Shown in pieces: positions 1 to 9,494 of a stretch of 64,000 nucleotides of DNA. This DNA comes from Actinoplanes sp. TFC3 (GTDB lineage: Bacteria; Actinomycetota; Actinomycetes; Mycobacteriales; Micromonosporaceae), in contig NZ_LOJP01000001.1 in the NCBI RefSeq assembly GCF_001553785.1, forward strand, positions 4,242,769 to 4,306,768, given 5' to 3'. The notes beneath the pieces were generated by a model. The model was not told the origin of the DNA. It did not search any database and worked only from the letters and a program-made list of their open reading frames with translations. How positions within the stretch are numbered: position 1 is the first letter of the stretch; every line of letters starts with the position of its first letter. Position numbers and translations under genes: made by a program.

Positions 1-1
1 G

Positions 2-142
2 GCCCGGATCGACCACAGCGGGGGGGCGGGGCTGGGGCTGGCGATCGCCCGGTCGATCGTGCCGGCACATGACGGGACCATCGCTGCCTCGTCGAGCGGG
101 CACGACGGGTTGCAAGTGCAGGTGTCGTTCCCGGGCGGCTGA
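2..142 (+). CDS. sensor histidine kinase, C-terminal fragment
   Basis: The window opens inside a gene. The last 46 residues can be read and carry the G2 box of a HATPase_c ATP-binding domain (GGAGLGLAIARSIV), followed by the usual closing strands ending in VQVSFPGG and a TGA stop. This is the catalytic end of a two-component sensor kinase. The sensor part and any partner response regulator lie before base 1. The gene faces the end of the SnoaL-like gene, with a 3-nt gap between stops. Confidence 0.8.
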   Translation, partial: ARIDHSGGAGLGLAIARSIVPAHDGTIAASSSGHDGLQVQVSFPGG

Positions 143-145
143 GCG

Positions 146-541
146 TCAGGGGAGTTTGCCCTGCATGGCCGCGGCGATCGTGTCCGGCTGGTACTCGCGC
201 CAGCCGGCGACCTTGCCGTCGCGCGTGGTGAGCACGACGACGAACGGAGCCGTGGCGGTCGCGCCGGTGGCTGTCATTGCGCCGCTGAGTTCGTACTCGA
301 TGATGATGGTTCCGGGGTTGCTGGTTTCGTGAATCGCCCGCGTATGGCAGGCGGTGAGACGGAACGGGATCGCGGCGTGACCTGCGGTGATGTAGGCGAG
401 GACCCGGTCGCGGCCGGTGAGGCTGTGGTTCGAGAACGGGGTTTCGAGCGTGATGTCCTCGGTGAGCAGGGCGGCGTCGAACGTGGGGTAGCCCGCAAGC
501 CACCGGCTGCGGATGCGCTCGAAGATGGCGTGCGGGGTCAT
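146..541 (-). CDS. SnoaL-like / NTF2-fold protein
   Basis: A protein of 131 residues with the layout of a SnoaL-like NTF2-fold domain: an N-terminal helix, a WLAGYPTFDAALLTEDITLE segment, a Thr/Ser-rich middle, and a closing sheet with VVVLTTRDGKVAGWREY. NTF2-fold proteins of this kind are small isomerases, cyclases or binding proteins; the substrate cannot be told from sequence. ATG at 541 is chosen because GGAGG lies 4 nt upstream; the open frame runs further but has no start signal. It is divergent from the TetR gene, and such pairs are often a regulator and its target. Confidence 0.75.
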   Translation of the reverse strand: MTPHAIFERIRSRWLAGYPTFDAALLTEDITLETPFSNHSLTGRDRVLAYITAGHAAIPFRLTACHTRAIHETSNPGTIIIEYELSGAMTATGATATAPFVVVLTTRDGKVAGWREYQPDTIAAAMQGKLP

Positions 542-564
542 GGTGCCTCCCTGGACGGCGTAAG

Positions 565-596
565 CTGAGTGACAACTCGACTTAGGCGACGATAAT
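565..596 (+). promoter_or_regulatory. promoter and operator-like repeat of the tetR gene
   Basis: A -35-like GTGACA (569-574) and a -10-like GATAAT (591-596) are separated by 16 nt, upstream of the TetR gene. An imperfect inverted repeat, CTGAGT (565-570) with ACTTAG (580-585), overlaps the -35 and spacer, where a TetR dimer would block transcription. Autoregulation is inference from position. Confidence 0.4.
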
Positions 597-629
597 GAGC
601 CGGGACTCAGGTTGTAAAGGAGGGCTGGC

Positions 630-1151
630 GTGCGGGCGGACGCGCAGCGCAACCGGGCGCGGATCCTGGATGCGGCCGAGCAGGTGTTCGCCGCCGAGGG
701 CGCCGGGGCGTCAACCGAGGAGGTGGCGCGGCTGGCCGGGGTGGCGATCGGGACCGTGTTCCGGCACTTCCCGGCCAAGGACGACCTGCTCACGGCCATC
801 ATGAAGCGGCTGCTGGCCCGGCTGATCGAGCAGGCCGGCGCGCTGTCGGGGGCGGACGGGCTGTTCACCTTCTTCACCGAGCTGGTTTCGCAGGCGGCCC
901 AGCAGCGCACGGTGATCACGCTGACCGGCGTGGACCTCGGCGCGGCGATGGGGGCGCTCGACGAGGCGGTCGGCCGGCTGCTGGGTGAGGCGCAGGCTGC
1001 TCATGCGGTACGTGCGGAGCTCGGGCTGAGCGAGGTGATGGCGCTGCTCACCAGCTTGTGCGCAGGTGCCCTGCGGGGTGGCTGGGGAAGCGCGCTGCAG
1101 CACCGTACGCTGGCAGTCGTTTTCGCCGGTATGAAAGGTACGAGGGGCTGA
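630..1151 (+). CDS. TetR/AcrR family transcriptional regulator
   Basis: A protein of 173 residues with a typical TetR N-terminal DNA-binding domain: helix 1 RARILDAAEQVFAAEG, helix-turn-helix STEEVARLAGVAIGTVFRHF, then PAKDDLL. The C-terminal ligand and dimer domain is all-helical and short. GTG at 630 is the start, with AAAGGAGG at 616-623. It is divergent from the SnoaL-like gene with 88 bp between the starts, which holds a promoter and an imperfect inverted repeat. It probably represses itself and the SnoaL-like gene. The ligand is unknown. Confidence 0.9.
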   Translation: MRADAQRNRARILDAAEQVFAAEGAGASTEEVARLAGVAIGTVFRHFPAKDDLLTAIMKRLLARLIEQAGALSGADGLFTFFTELVSQAAQQRTVITLTGVDLGAAMGALDEAVGRLLGEAQAAHAVRAELGLSEVMALLTSLCAGALRGGWGSALQHRTLAVVFAGMKGTRG

Positions 1152-1156
1152 CTCGC

Positions 1157-1912
1157 ATGGCTACGAAGCGCCGCGGCATCGTGCTGCTCGCCGGGGCCCT
1201 CGGCACCGCCCTGCTCGGGGCCGGTGTCGTCACGGTCCCGCTGCCCTACGTGGTGCTCGAGCCGGGCCCGACTGTCGACACACTCGGCACCGACCAGGGC
1301 CGTCAGATCATCACGGTCACCGGCGCCCCGGTCTCACAGTCCAAGGGTCAACTGCGTCTGACGACCGTTCAGGTACGAACAGAAGTGTCGCTGTCCCGGG
1401 CCGTCAGCAACTGGACCGACCCGGACCGCGCCCTCGTGCCCCGCGACGTGGTCTACCCGCCGGGCAAAACCACCCAGCAGGTCGACCAGCAGAACACACA
1501 GGACTTCAAGGAGTCCGAAACCAGCGCCGAGAAAATTGCCCGCGAGAAAATCGGCAGACCGTTCGAGGTGTCGTTCGACCTCGATCGCATCGGCGGCCCC
1601 AGCGCCGGGCTGATGTTCACCCTCGGCATCATCGACAAGCTCACCCCGGCCGACCTGACCGGTGGCAAAGTCATCGCCGGCACCGGCACCATCGATGACA
1701 GCGGCGCAGTCGGAAGCATCGGCGGCATCCCCCAGAAGCTGCTCGGCGCCAAGGCAGCGGGCGCGCAGATCTTCCTGGTGCCGGCGGGCAACTGCGCGGA
1801 GGCGGCCCAGAACGCGGTGCCCGGTCTGCCGATGGCCAAGGTCGCGACAGTGGACGACGCGCTGGCCGCCCTGGACACGTTCACCAAGGGCGGCCAGCCG
1901 GCGTCCTGCTAG
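1157..1912 (+). CDS. membrane-anchored Lon-domain (S16) protease, YlbL-like, without PDZ
   Basis: A protein of 251 residues. Residues about 6-30 form a signal anchor. A conserved PYVVLEPGPTVDTLG segment typical of YlbL-type proteins follows. The C-terminal half is a Lon proteolytic domain with the Ser in GGPSAGLMF and the Lys in KLLGAKAAGA as the Ser-Lys dyad. Characterised relatives are near 340 residues and carry a PDZ domain between the anchor and the protease domain. Here a charged linker leads straight into the protease domain, so the PDZ domain is absent. It lies 5 nt after tetR. Confidence 0.85.
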   Translation: MATKRRGIVLLAGALGTALLGAGVVTVPLPYVVLEPGPTVDTLGTDQGRQIITVTGAPVSQSKGQLRLTTVQVRTEVSLSRAVSNWTDPDRALVPRDVVYPPGKTTQQVDQQNTQDFKESETSAEKIAREKIGRPFEVSFDLDRIGGPSAGLMFTLGIIDKLTPADLTGGKVIAGTGTIDDSGAVGSIGGIPQKLLGAKAAGAQIFLVPAGNCAEAAQNAVPGLPMAKVATVDDALAALDTFTKGGQPASC

Positions 1913-1921
1913 CAGCGTTGC

Positions 1922-3628
1922 TCAGGCTGCGTGCACCGGGACGACGTCCGGGGCTCCCAGGCGGGCTGCGTCGGCGGTTTCGTCGTCGGGTTGTTCCTGA
2001 GATGCTCGTTCGGCTTCTACGCGAAGGCGGTAGTTCTCCACCTCGCGGTGGCGTTGGTCCTGCGACCAGCCCAGGACGTCGCCCATCAGGTCGGCGGCCA
2101 TCGGGGCTGCGCCCACGCCACGGTCGAAGGTTTCGATCGAGATGCGGGTACGGCGGGTGAGGACGTCCTCCAGATGCCGGGCGCCTTCGTGGCCGGCCGC
2201 GTAGGTGATCTCGGCCCGCAGATGATCTTCGGCTCCTTCGAGGGGCTTGCCGAGGTCGGGGTCGTCCTTGACCAGCGCGAGCACCTCGTGCACCAGGGAA
2301 CCGTAGCGGCCCAGCAGGTGCTCGACGCGGGCCACATGCAGGCCTGACTGCTCGGCCAGAACGCGGCGGCGGTTGAACAGGGCGGTGTAGCCCTCGGCGC
2401 CCAGCAGCGGGACGCGTTCGGTGCACGAGCGGGGCACCGAGCGGCCGAGACCGTGCACGGCGGCGTCGATCGCGTCGCGGGCCATCACCCGGTACGTGGT
2501 GTACTTGCCGCCGGCCACGACTACCAGGCCGGGGACCGGGCTGCCGACGGTGTGCTCGCGTGACAGCTGCGAGGTGGATTCCGACTCGCCGCTGAGCAAG
2601 GGGCGCAGGCCGGCGTACACGCCTTGGACGTCGGTGCGGGTCAGGGGCGTGGCCAGCACGGTGTTGACCTGTTCCAGCAGGTAGTCGATGTCGGTGCTGG
2701 ACGCGGCGGGGTGGGCCTTGTCCAGACTCCAATCGGTGTCGGTGGTCCCGACGATCCAGTGGCGGCCCCACGGGATGACGAACAGGACACTTGTGGGCGT
2801 ACGAAGGATCAGTCCGGTGTGTGACTGAATGCGGTCGCGCGGCACCACCAGGTGGATCCCCTTGCTCGCGCGGACGTGGAACTGCCCGCGCTCGCCGACC
2901 AGGCCCTGCGTGTCATCGGTCCACACGCCCGTTGCGTTCACCACCTGCTGGGCGCGGATCTCAAAGGTGTGATCGAGTTCCAGGTCGTGCACCCGCACAC
3001 CGGTGACACGCTCGCCCTCCCGCAGGAAGCCGACCACCTCGGTGCGGTTGGCCACGTGCGCACCGTACGCCGCCGCCGTGCGGGCCAGGAACATGGTGTG
3101 CCGGGCGTCGTCGAGCTGCGCGTCGTAGTACTGCAGCGCGCCGACCAGGGCGTCCTTCTTCAACGCCGGGCAGACCCGCAGGGCCTGGCGGCGGGAGAAG
3201 TTGCGGTGCCGGGGCAGGCCGCCGTGTGCGGTGGCCATGAGGTCGTAGAGCTGCACGCCGGTGCCGGCGTACAGCCGCTCCCACACCCGGTGTTTGAGCG
3301 GGTAGAGGAACGGCACCGGGCGGGCCAGGTGCGGGGCGAGGCGCTGCAGGATCAGCCCGCGTTCCCGCAGGGCCTCGCGGACCAGGGCGAAGTCCAGCAT
3401 CTCCAGGTAGCGCAGGCCACCGTGAATGAGTTTGCTGGAGCGGCTGGACGTGCCGGAGGCGAAGTCGCGGGCCTCGACCAGGCCGACCGACAGACCGCGG
3501 GTGGCGGCGTCGAGGGCGCAGCCCGCGCCCACCACGCCGCCGCCCACGACCAGCACATCGACCTCGTTACCGGCCAGCGCCGAGAGCGCGGCGGCACGAC
3601 TGGCTGGGGAGAGTTCTGCGTCAGTCAA
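1922..3628 (-). CDS. glpD: aerobic glycerol-3-phosphate dehydrogenase
   Basis: A protein of 568 residues that oxidises glycerol-3-phosphate to dihydroxyacetone phosphate, passing electrons through FAD to the quinone pool at the inner face of the membrane. The FAD-binding Rossmann motif [21 protein letters not shown] is at the N-terminus, followed by the [15 protein letters not shown] substrate-domain segment and the C-terminal GlpD cap. The TTG start at 3628 lies inside the glpK end, with an 8-nt overlap, so translation is probably coupled. It is the last gene of glpF-glpK-glpD, converting the product of GlpK. Length is normal for the family. Confidence 0.95.
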   Translation of the reverse strand: MTDAELSPASRAAALSALAGNEVDVLVVGGGVVGAGCALDAATRGLSVGLVEARDFASGTSSRSSKLIHGGLRYLEMLDFALVREALRERGLILQRLAPHLARPVPFLYPLKHRVWERLYAGTGVQLYDLMATAHGGLPRHRNFSRRQALRVCPALKKDALVGALQYYDAQLDDARHTMFLARTAAAYGAHVANRTEVVGFLREGERVTGVRVHDLELDHTFEIRAQQVVNATGVWTDDTQGLVGERGQFHVRASKGIHLVVPRDRIQSHTGLILRTPTSVLFVIPWGRHWIVGTTDTDWSLDKAHPAASSTDIDYLLEQVNTVLATPLTRTDVQGVYAGLRPLLSGESESTSQLSREHTVGSPVPGLVVVAGGKYTTYRVMARDAIDAAVHGLGRSVPRSCTERVPLLGAEGYTALFNRRRVLAEQSGLHVARVEHLLGRYGSLVHEVLALVKDDPDLGKPLEGAEDHLRAEITYAAGHEGARHLEDVLTRRTRISIETFDRGVGAAPMAADLMGDVLGWSQDQRHREVENYRLRVEAERASQEQPDDETADAARLGAPDVVPVHAA

Positions 3629-5138
3629 CGTCTACCCAATCGAGAGTGCGCTGGACCGCTTTCTTCCAGCGTCCGAAGCCGTCTTCCCGCTGTTCCCGCG
3701 ACCATGCCGGTTGCCAGCGCTGCGACTCGTTCCAGTTCTCGCGCAATTCGTCGGTGTTCTTCCAGAACCCGACGGCCAGCCCGGCGGCGTACGCAGCCCC
3801 GAGCGCGGTCGTCTCGGCCACCACAGGGCGGCTGACCGCAACGCCGAGCACGTCCGCCTGGATCTGCATGCACAGGTTGTTGACGGTGATGCCACCGTCC
3901 ACCTTGAGCACGTCGAGGGTCACCCCGGAGTCCTGCGCCATCGCCTCGACCACGTCACGGGTCTGGTAGCAGATCGACTCGAGGGTGGCCCGTGCGATGT
4001 GCGCGTCGGTGTTGAAACGCGACAGCCCGACGATGGCCCCGCGCGCATCCGAGCGCCAATAAGGAGCGAACAAACCCGAGAACGCGGGTACGAAGTACAC
4101 GCCGCCGCTGTCGTCGACCTTCTTGGCCAGCACCTCGCTCTCGTCGGCCGACTTGATGATGTGCAACTGGTCGCGCAGCCACTGCACGGCCGAGCCGGTC
4201 ACCGCGATCGAGCCTTCCAGGGCGTACACCGGGGCCGCGTCACCGAACTTGTAGCAGACCGTGGTGAGCAGCCCGTTCTCCGAGCGCACCAGCTCGTTAC
4301 CGGTGTTGAGCAGCATGAAGTTACCGGTGCCGTAGGTGTTCTTGGCCTCGCCAACGTTGAAGCAGACCTGCCCGACGGTGGCCGCCTGCTGGTCGCCGAG
4401 GTCACCGGTCAGCGGCACCTCCCCGCCCAGCGGTCCGGGCCAGCGCGCCACCCCGTACGTGTTGGGGTCCGACGACGGCCGGATCTCCGGCAGCATCTGT
4501 CGCGGGATGCCGAAGAACCCCAGCAGCTCGTCGTCCCAGTCCAGGGTCTCCAGGTTCATCAACATCGTGCGGCTGGCGTTGGTGACGTCGGTGATGTGGT
4601 TGCCGCCGTCGACACCGCCGGTCATGTGCCACAGCAGCCAGCTGTCGGTGTTGCCGAAGATGGCGTCGCCGCGCTCGGCCGCCTCGCGCACCCCGTCGAC
4701 GTTGTCCAGAATCCACTGGATCTTGCCGCCGGAGAAGTAGGTGGCCGGGGGCAGCCCGGCCTTGCGCCGGATGACATCGCCGCGCCCGTCACGATCCAGG
4801 GCCGAGGCAATCCGATCGGTACGGGTGTCCTGCCACACGATCGCGTTGTAGTAGGGGCGCCCGGTCCGGCGGTCCCACACCACGGTGGTCTCCCGCTGGT
4901 TCGTGATGCCGAGCGCGGCCAGATCGCTGGCCTGCAGGTTCGCCTTCTGCATGGCGGTCCGGATGACCGCGGTGGTGCGCTCGGTGATCTCGATCGGATT
5001 GTGCTCGACCCAGCCCGCCTGCGGCAGGATCTGCTCGTGTTCGAGCTGGTGACGGGCCACCTCGTTGCCGCCGTGATCAAAGATCATGAAGCGGGTGCTG
5101 GTGGTGCCCTGGTCCACGGCGCCGACGAAGTCAGCCAC
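3621..5138 (-). CDS. glpK: glycerol kinase (glpFKD operon copy)
   Basis: A protein of 505 residues, FGGY family. It phosphorylates glycerol with ATP to give sn-glycerol-3-phosphate. The N-terminal phosphate loop ([15 protein letters not shown]), the glycerol-contacting NQRET segment and [11 protein letters not shown], and the ADENOSINE-type motif near [14 protein letters not shown] are all present. GTG at 5138 is preferred because GGAGG lies 7 nt upstream, and it overlaps the end of glpF by 8 nt. It stands between the facilitator and the dehydrogenase in the pathway order. A second intact kinase lies across the divergent promoter. Confidence 0.95.
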   Translation of the reverse strand: MADFVGAVDQGTTSTRFMIFDHGGNEVARHQLEHEQILPQAGWVEHNPIEITERTTAVIRTAMQKANLQASDLAALGITNQRETTVVWDRRTGRPYYNAIVWQDTRTDRIASALDRDGRGDVIRRKAGLPPATYFSGGKIQWILDNVDGVREAAERGDAIFGNTDSWLLWHMTGGVDGGNHITDVTNASRTMLMNLETLDWDDELLGFFGIPRQMLPEIRPSSDPNTYGVARWPGPLGGEVPLTGDLGDQQAATVGQVCFNVGEAKNTYGTGNFMLLNTGNELVRSENGLLTTVCYKFGDAAPVYALEGSIAVTGSAVQWLRDQLHIIKSADESEVLAKKVDDSGGVYFVPAFSGLFAPYWRSDARGAIVGLSRFNTDAHIARATLESICYQTRDVVEAMAQDSGVTLDVLKVDGGITVNNLCMQIQADVLGVAVSRPVVAETTALGAAYAAGLAVGFWKNTDELRENWNESQRWQPAWSREQREDGFGRWKKAVQRTLDWVDVD

Positions 5139-5973
5139 GGCGTGCCTCCACAGTCTCGTGCGTGTCCTCAGCCGGGAGCTGACCCGGCTCCTGAGGGCTC
5201 TCGTCGGGTAGGAACCGCCCGATGAGCGCCTGGTACAGCCCCGCGCCGAGCAGTCCGCCGAGCACCGGTGCCACGATCGGTATCCAGAAGTACAGGTATC
5301 CGGTCTGATCGCGGAACGCCCCGCCGTACCCGGTGAAGTAGCTTGCCAGCCGCGGCCCGAAATCGCGCGCCGGGTTGATCGCGTAGCCGGCATCGGTTCC
5401 CCAGGCCATGCCGATCCCCACGATGAGCAGGCCGATGATGAACGGTGCGAGGTTGGCCGCCGGGGGAGTGCCGGCCGCGTCGGTGATGGCCAGGATCAGG
5501 AAGAGCAGAATGGCCGTACCGATGATCTGGTCCCGGAAAGCGCCCCACTCGCCCACCGGAAGCGTTCCGTTGCCCGGCAGCGTCGAAAAGACGCCCTGGG
5601 TCTTGATCGTCAGGCCGGGGTCGGCCGCGTGCAGAACCTCCGTGTAATTCCACCGTACGATCAGAGCTGCCACGAACGCGCCGAGGAACTGGGCGATCGA
5701 GTACGGTGCCACCTTGCGCCACGAGAAGCCCTTGAAGGCCGCGAGCGCGATGGTGACCGCGGGATTGAGGTGGGCGCCGCTGATCCGCCCGGCCACGTAC
5801 ACGCCGAGCATGACGCCCAGGCCCCAGGCCCAGGCAATGCTGTCGTGGTCGCCGATGCCGCCGCCTGCTACCTGCGCGACGACACCGACGCCGAAGAGGA
5901 TGAGGATCATCGTCCCGGCGAACTCCGCGGCCAGCTCGCCCGCCAGCCCCGGGACCTTGAATCGTGCTGCCAT
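5131..5973 (-). CDS. glpF: glycerol uptake facilitator (aquaglyceroporin)
   Basis: A protein of 280 residues, MIP family, with six membrane segments and two half-helices. The first pore motif is NPAVT (in [13 protein letters not shown]) and the second is NPARD; the Asp after the second NPA is the glycerol-facilitator mark, as in GlpF rather than strict aquaporins. It lets glycerol diffuse into the cell, where GlpK traps it. ATG at 5973 is the first gene of the operon, 105 bp from the divergent IclR-type gene. The C-terminal tail is acidic and cytosolic. Confidence 0.93.
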   Translation of the reverse strand: MAARFKVPGLAGELAAEFAGTMILILFGVGVVAQVAGGGIGDHDSIAWAWGLGVMLGVYVAGRISGAHLNPAVTIALAAFKGFSWRKVAPYSIAQFLGAFVAALIVRWNYTEVLHAADPGLTIKTQGVFSTLPGNGTLPVGEWGAFRDQIIGTAILLFLILAITDAAGTPPAANLAPFIIGLLIVGIGMAWGTDAGYAINPARDFGPRLASYFTGYGGAFRDQTGYLYFWIPIVAPVLGGLLGAGLYQALIGRFLPDESPQEPGQLPAEDTHETVEARRG

Positions 5974-6017
5974 GCACCGAAGCTAGGAACGCCGTGCGCC
6001 GGGGGCAATGAACGGCA

Positions 6018-6032
6018 TTCGACATTGTCGAA
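6018..6032. promoter_or_regulatory. perfect palindrome, probable IclR/GylR operator
   Basis: TTCGACATTGTCGAA, two 7-bp arms around one base, lies in the 105-bp gap between glpF and the IclR-type gene. It is 45 bp upstream of the glpF ATG and 46 bp upstream of the regulator GTG, nearly central. IclR proteins bind such short palindromes. A single site could control both glpFKD and the regulator-glpK2 unit. Confidence 0.65.
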
Positions 6033-6078
6033 CGCTGGGCTGTTCCCCTGCGTAATCGAGCGGCATAGAGTCCGTAAC

Positions 6079-6831
6079 GTGCCCGGAACGGTGCAGTCGA
6101 TCGAGCGAGCCGCAGCGATCTTGCGGATGCTCGCGGGTGGACCCGGCAAGCTTTCGCTGGCCGAGATCGCCCGCTCACTGGACCTGGCCAAGCCGACGGT
6201 GCACGGCATCCTGCGCACGCTGCAGGGCGTCGGCTTCGTCGAACAGGATCGGGTGTCGGGCCACTACCAGCTCGGCGCGGCCCTGCTGCACCTGGGCACG
6301 AGCTACCTGGACATCAACGAGCTGCGGTCGCGTTCCATCAACTGGGCCGACCCCCTGGCGGCCCGCTCGGGCGAGGCGGTCCGGATCGGCACGGTGCTGG
6401 AGGGGAGGGTTCTGGTGGTCCATCACGTTTTCCGTCCCGACGACACGTTCCAGACCCTCGACATCGGCACGCTGATGCCGTTGCACGCCACGGCGCTGGG
6501 CAAGGTGCTGCTGGCGTACCGGTCGGCGGCTCTGCCCCCGGCCCGTGATCCCTTCACCCACCGCACGCTGACCGGTGAGCGCGACCTCAGCGCCGAGTTG
6601 ACCCATGTGCGCGACGCCGGCTGGGCCGCTGACATCGAGGAATTCACCGTCGGCGAGGCGGCCATCGCGGCCCCCATCCGCGGCTACGGCGGCCTGGTGG
6701 TCGGGGCAATGGGCATCTCCGGGCTGGTCGAGCGCATCTGCGACAGCCGCTACCGCCCGCACGCGCGTCTTGTCGGCATTGTCCGCGATGCCGCCCGCGC
6801 GGTGTCCCGTGACCTGGGGGCGACGCGGTGA
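6079..6831 (+). CDS. IclR family regulator of glycerol use (GylR-like)
   Basis: A protein of 250 residues with an N-terminal winged helix ([23 protein letters not shown]) and a C-terminal GAF-like effector domain ([34 protein letters not shown] type segments). GylR of Streptomyces, of this family and in this context, represses glycerol genes and is relieved by glycerol or glycerol-3-phosphate. The GTG at 6079 fits the N-terminus [15 protein letters not shown] found in relatives; the open frame upstream reaches into glpF and is not used. The stop overlaps the start of the next glycerol kinase by 4 nt. Confidence 0.88.
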   Translation: MPGTVQSIERAAAILRMLAGGPGKLSLAEIARSLDLAKPTVHGILRTLQGVGFVEQDRVSGHYQLGAALLHLGTSYLDINELRSRSINWADPLAARSGEAVRIGTVLEGRVLVVHHVFRPDDTFQTLDIGTLMPLHATALGKVLLAYRSAALPPARDPFTHRTLTGERDLSAELTHVRDAGWAADIEEFTVGEAAIAAPIRGYGGLVVGAMGISGLVERICDSRYRPHARLVGIVRDAARAVSRDLGATR

Positions 6832-8336
6832 CGCTGGGATCCCGGGACCGTTATGTGATCGCCATCGATCAGGGCACCACCTCGACGCGGTGCATCGTTT
6901 TCGACCGCCGGGGCCAGTTGGTGTCGCTGGCCCAGCAGGAGCACAAGCAGTACTACCCCAGGCCCGGCTGGGTCGAGCACGACGCCATGGAGATCTGGCG
7001 CAACGTCGAACGCCTCGCCCCGCTGGCGCTGCGCCGGGCCGGGATCACCCTCGACCAGGTCGCGGCGGTCGGGATAGCCAACCAGCGCGAGACGACCGTG
7101 GTGTGGGACCGGCGGACCGGCGTGCCGATCGGGCGGGCCCTGGTGTGGCAGGACACCCGCACCGATGCGCTGGTCACGGCGCTGCTGGCCAAGCCCGGGG
7201 CCACCGCGGTGCAGGAACGCTCAGCGCTGCCGCTGGCCACGTACTTCTCCGGCCCCCGGCTGCGCTGGATGCTCGATCACACGCCCGGCCTGCAGCAGCG
7301 GGCCGAGCGCGGCGAGATCCTGTTCGGCACGATGGAGACCTGGCTGATCTGGAACCTGACCGGTGGTCTGCACGTCACCGACGTCACGAACGCCAGCCGC
7401 ACCAATCTGCTCGACGTGCACACCCTGGACTGGTCCCCGGAATCGCTGACGTTCTTCGGCATTCCGCGAGCCATGCTGCCCGAGGTCCGGCCGTCGGTAT
7501 CGGTGTTCGGCACCGCGGCGGCGGCTTTTCCCGGGGTGCAGATCGCCGCGGCGCTCGGTGACCAGCAAGCCGCGCTGTTCGGACAGACCTGTTTCACGCC
7601 GGGAGAGGCGAAATGTACGTACGGAACCGGCAGCTTCCTGCTTCTGAACACCGGAACTGATCTCGTACGATCACAAAACGGTCTGCTCAGCACCGTCGCC
7701 TATCAGGTGGCCGGATCACCGGCTCAATACGCCCTGGAAGGCTCGATTGCGATCACCGGCTCGCTGGTCCAATGGTTCCGCGACCAATTGGAGTTGATCG
7801 CCAGTGCTCCGGAAATAGAAACGCTGGCGCGCACGGTGAAGGACAACGGCGGCTGCTACATAGTGCCGGCCTTCTCCGGGTTGTACGCCCCGCACTGGCG
7901 ATCCGAGGCGCGCGGGGTGATCGTGGGCCTGACGTCGTACATCACCAAAGGTCACCTGGCCCGTGCAGTGCTGGAAGCCACGGCCTGGCAAACCCGCGAA
8001 GTCGTCGACGCCATGAACGAAAGCTCCGGCCTGACCCTCAAGACGCTCAAGGTCGACGGCGGCATGACAGCGGACAACCTGCTCATGCAGTACGTGGCCG
8101 ACGTCCTCGACGTGCCCGTGGTGCGCCCGCTGGCCTCGGAGACGGTGTCGCTGGGTGCGGCTTACGCGGCCGGTTTGGCGGTGGGGTACTGGCCGGACCT
8201 GGAGGATTTACGGCACAACTGGCACCGGGCGGGGCAGTGGTTACCGGCCATGGACGCGGGGCTGAGAGCCGCTGAGTACGGGAACTGGCGGCGTGCGGTG
8301 GAGCGAACCTTCGACTGGATCCAACCCGCCGGTTGA
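6828..8336 (+). CDS. glpK: second glycerol kinase, coupled to the IclR regulator
   Basis: A protein of 502 residues, FGGY family, complete from [16 protein letters not shown] at the N-terminus to the C-terminal [20 protein letters not shown]. The glycerol site residues seen in GlpK (NQRET and ALGDQQAA) are kept, so it looks active rather than decayed. GTG overlaps the regulator stop (GTGA), so regulator and kinase are translated together. It is clearly diverged from the kinase at 3621-5138 and not a recent copy. It may differ in allostery, expression or polyol range; glycerol is still the best substrate guess. Confidence 0.9.
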   Translation: MTLGSRDRYVIAIDQGTTSTRCIVFDRRGQLVSLAQQEHKQYYPRPGWVEHDAMEIWRNVERLAPLALRRAGITLDQVAAVGIANQRETTVVWDRRTGVPIGRALVWQDTRTDALVTALLAKPGATAVQERSALPLATYFSGPRLRWMLDHTPGLQQRAERGEILFGTMETWLIWNLTGGLHVTDVTNASRTNLLDVHTLDWSPESLTFFGIPRAMLPEVRPSVSVFGTAAAAFPGVQIAAALGDQQAALFGQTCFTPGEAKCTYGTGSFLLLNTGTDLVRSQNGLLSTVAYQVAGSPAQYALEGSIAITGSLVQWFRDQLELIASAPEIETLARTVKDNGGCYIVPAFSGLYAPHWRSEARGVIVGLTSYITKGHLARAVLEATAWQTREVVDAMNESSGLTLKTLKVDGGMTADNLLMQYVADVLDVPVVRPLASETVSLGAAYAAGLAVGYWPDLEDLRHNWHRAGQWLPAMDAGLRAAEYGNWRRAVERTFDWIQPAG

Positions 8337-8371
8337 GGTCGGCCCCTGCGTGGCTGTTGACCGGGGTCTGG

Positions 8372-8617
8372 CTATTGACCGGGGTCGTCGGGGTCGAGGT
8401 TGCTGGGGTCGATGGCTGAGCCGGCGAAGTCGAGCAGGTCGATCATCAACTTTGCCAGTTCCACGAGCAGGACTGCCGCGCCGGAGAAGGCGCCCGCTGC
8501 GGTGAGGATGGCGGTGGGGGTGTTCATGCCGCCGGCGTCGGCGAGCAGGCCCGCTCCGAGGCCGGCGACGAGGGCGGTGATCAGGATGACGGCTAGCCAG
8601 AAGCGACGGGGGTGCAT
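8372..8617 (-). CDS. small membrane protein with two TM segments
   Basis: A protein of 81 residues beginning MHPRRFWLAVILITALVAGL. Two hydrophobic segments (about 7-26 and 38-60) are separated by a short Gly-rich turn; the C-terminus is acidic (NLDPDDPGQ). GGGAG lies 5 nt before the ATG at 8617. The frame stays open further upstream, but this ATG is the one with a ribosome site. No family was recognised. It converges on the second glycerol kinase. Confidence 0.6.
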   Translation of the reverse strand: MHPRRFWLAVILITALVAGLGAGLLADAGGMNTPTAILTAAGAFSGAAVLLVELAKLMIDLLDFAGSAIDPSNLDPDDPGQ

Positions 8618-9134
8618 CGGTGCTCCCAGGTGGTGGCGCCATCGGCCCCGGATGGGCGGCCGATGGCCGGGCGGACAAGTCCCGGGGCGGGGTGTGCAGC
8701 CCGTAACCGGGTAACCACATCTTGTGCCTGGGCCTGCGTAATGTGGACAAGGGATCTTCGTCGTCGCAATAGGCGCGTCAACGCGTTTATGCCGCGGAAC
8801 AGAGAAAGGCACCCGGCTGCACCCGGATGCCTTGAAAAGACGCTTCCTTCGCTTGTCCGCCCGAAGGCCACCGGAAGCTCTCTCAGCTCGGTCCACAAGG
8901 ATCGAACTCTGCGAGCAGTACAGCACGCAACACCGCTGTTCGCCACACCTCAATCTGCCACATTGCAGATTGCGTACAAACAAACGGTACTGGCGAATCG
9001 CTGCTTGCAGTTTACCGTCGGACGAAGTCACTCAGCCCGGCGCCTCGGGCAAACCGGCATCCAGCGTGGCATCGTTGACGATCGATGCCAAGTCGGGAAA
9101 GCTCTCAGCAAACCCCACTGATGGGAGATCCGGC
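8618..9134. other. 517-bp non-coding stretch with one hairpin
   Basis: No convincing gene is seen. The notable element is an imperfect hairpin at 8806-8833: AAGGCACCCGG pairs with CCGGATGCCTT, 10 of 11 positions, loop CTGCAC. It lacks a strong T-run, so it is only a weak terminator candidate. The sequence at 8930-9010 is less GC-rich than its surroundings and could hold the promoter of the secreted-protein gene starting at 9135. Confidence 0.4.
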
Positions 9135-9490
9135 ATGCCGCGACTGCGAGGTGGTTCGACCGCCCTGGCCGCCTGCCTGGTGGTAGCGCTCGGCGCGGCG
9201 GCTGTTCCCGCTGCCGGCTCGTCGGCTGCGCATGCCGGCGAGCGCCGGGAGTGCGCGACGCCATCCATCGATCGGTGACCCTCGTTCCCTCGACCGGCGG
9301 CCGGAGGGTGACCAGGTTCTTCAGCTTCGACCCGGGGCGGTGGACGTGGCTACCGGAGCTGGGCGAACCGGCGCACCCGTTCGGACCGGCGCTCGCCGAA
9401 GCCCGCGGCCTGGTCTTCGCCGGCAAGACCGCGAACGAGCTGGACTTCCGGGGGCTGCGCATCGACGGCTACCAGCCCCCTTGCCGGTAG
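9135..9490 (+). pseudogene. small secreted protein, frameshifted after the signal peptide
   Basis: ATG at 9135 has GGGAGA 6 nt upstream and starts a clear Sec signal peptide (ACLVVALGAAAVPAAGSSAAHA), then meets a TGA at 9278. A second frame open from 9251 to 9490 continues as a plausible mature domain (VTRFFSFDPGRWTWLPELGE ... GYQPPCR). Joining the two near 9250-9278 would give a secreted protein of about 115 residues. This can be a real single-base indel or a sequence error. The function of the mature part was not recognised. Confidence 0.55.
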
Positions 9491-9494
9491 GCGC

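Noticed and set aside
146-919. Long N-terminal extension of the SnoaL-like frame through the tetR gene
   Set aside because: The ATG at 541 has a good ribosome site and begins the conserved domain; the rest is antisense to tetR.
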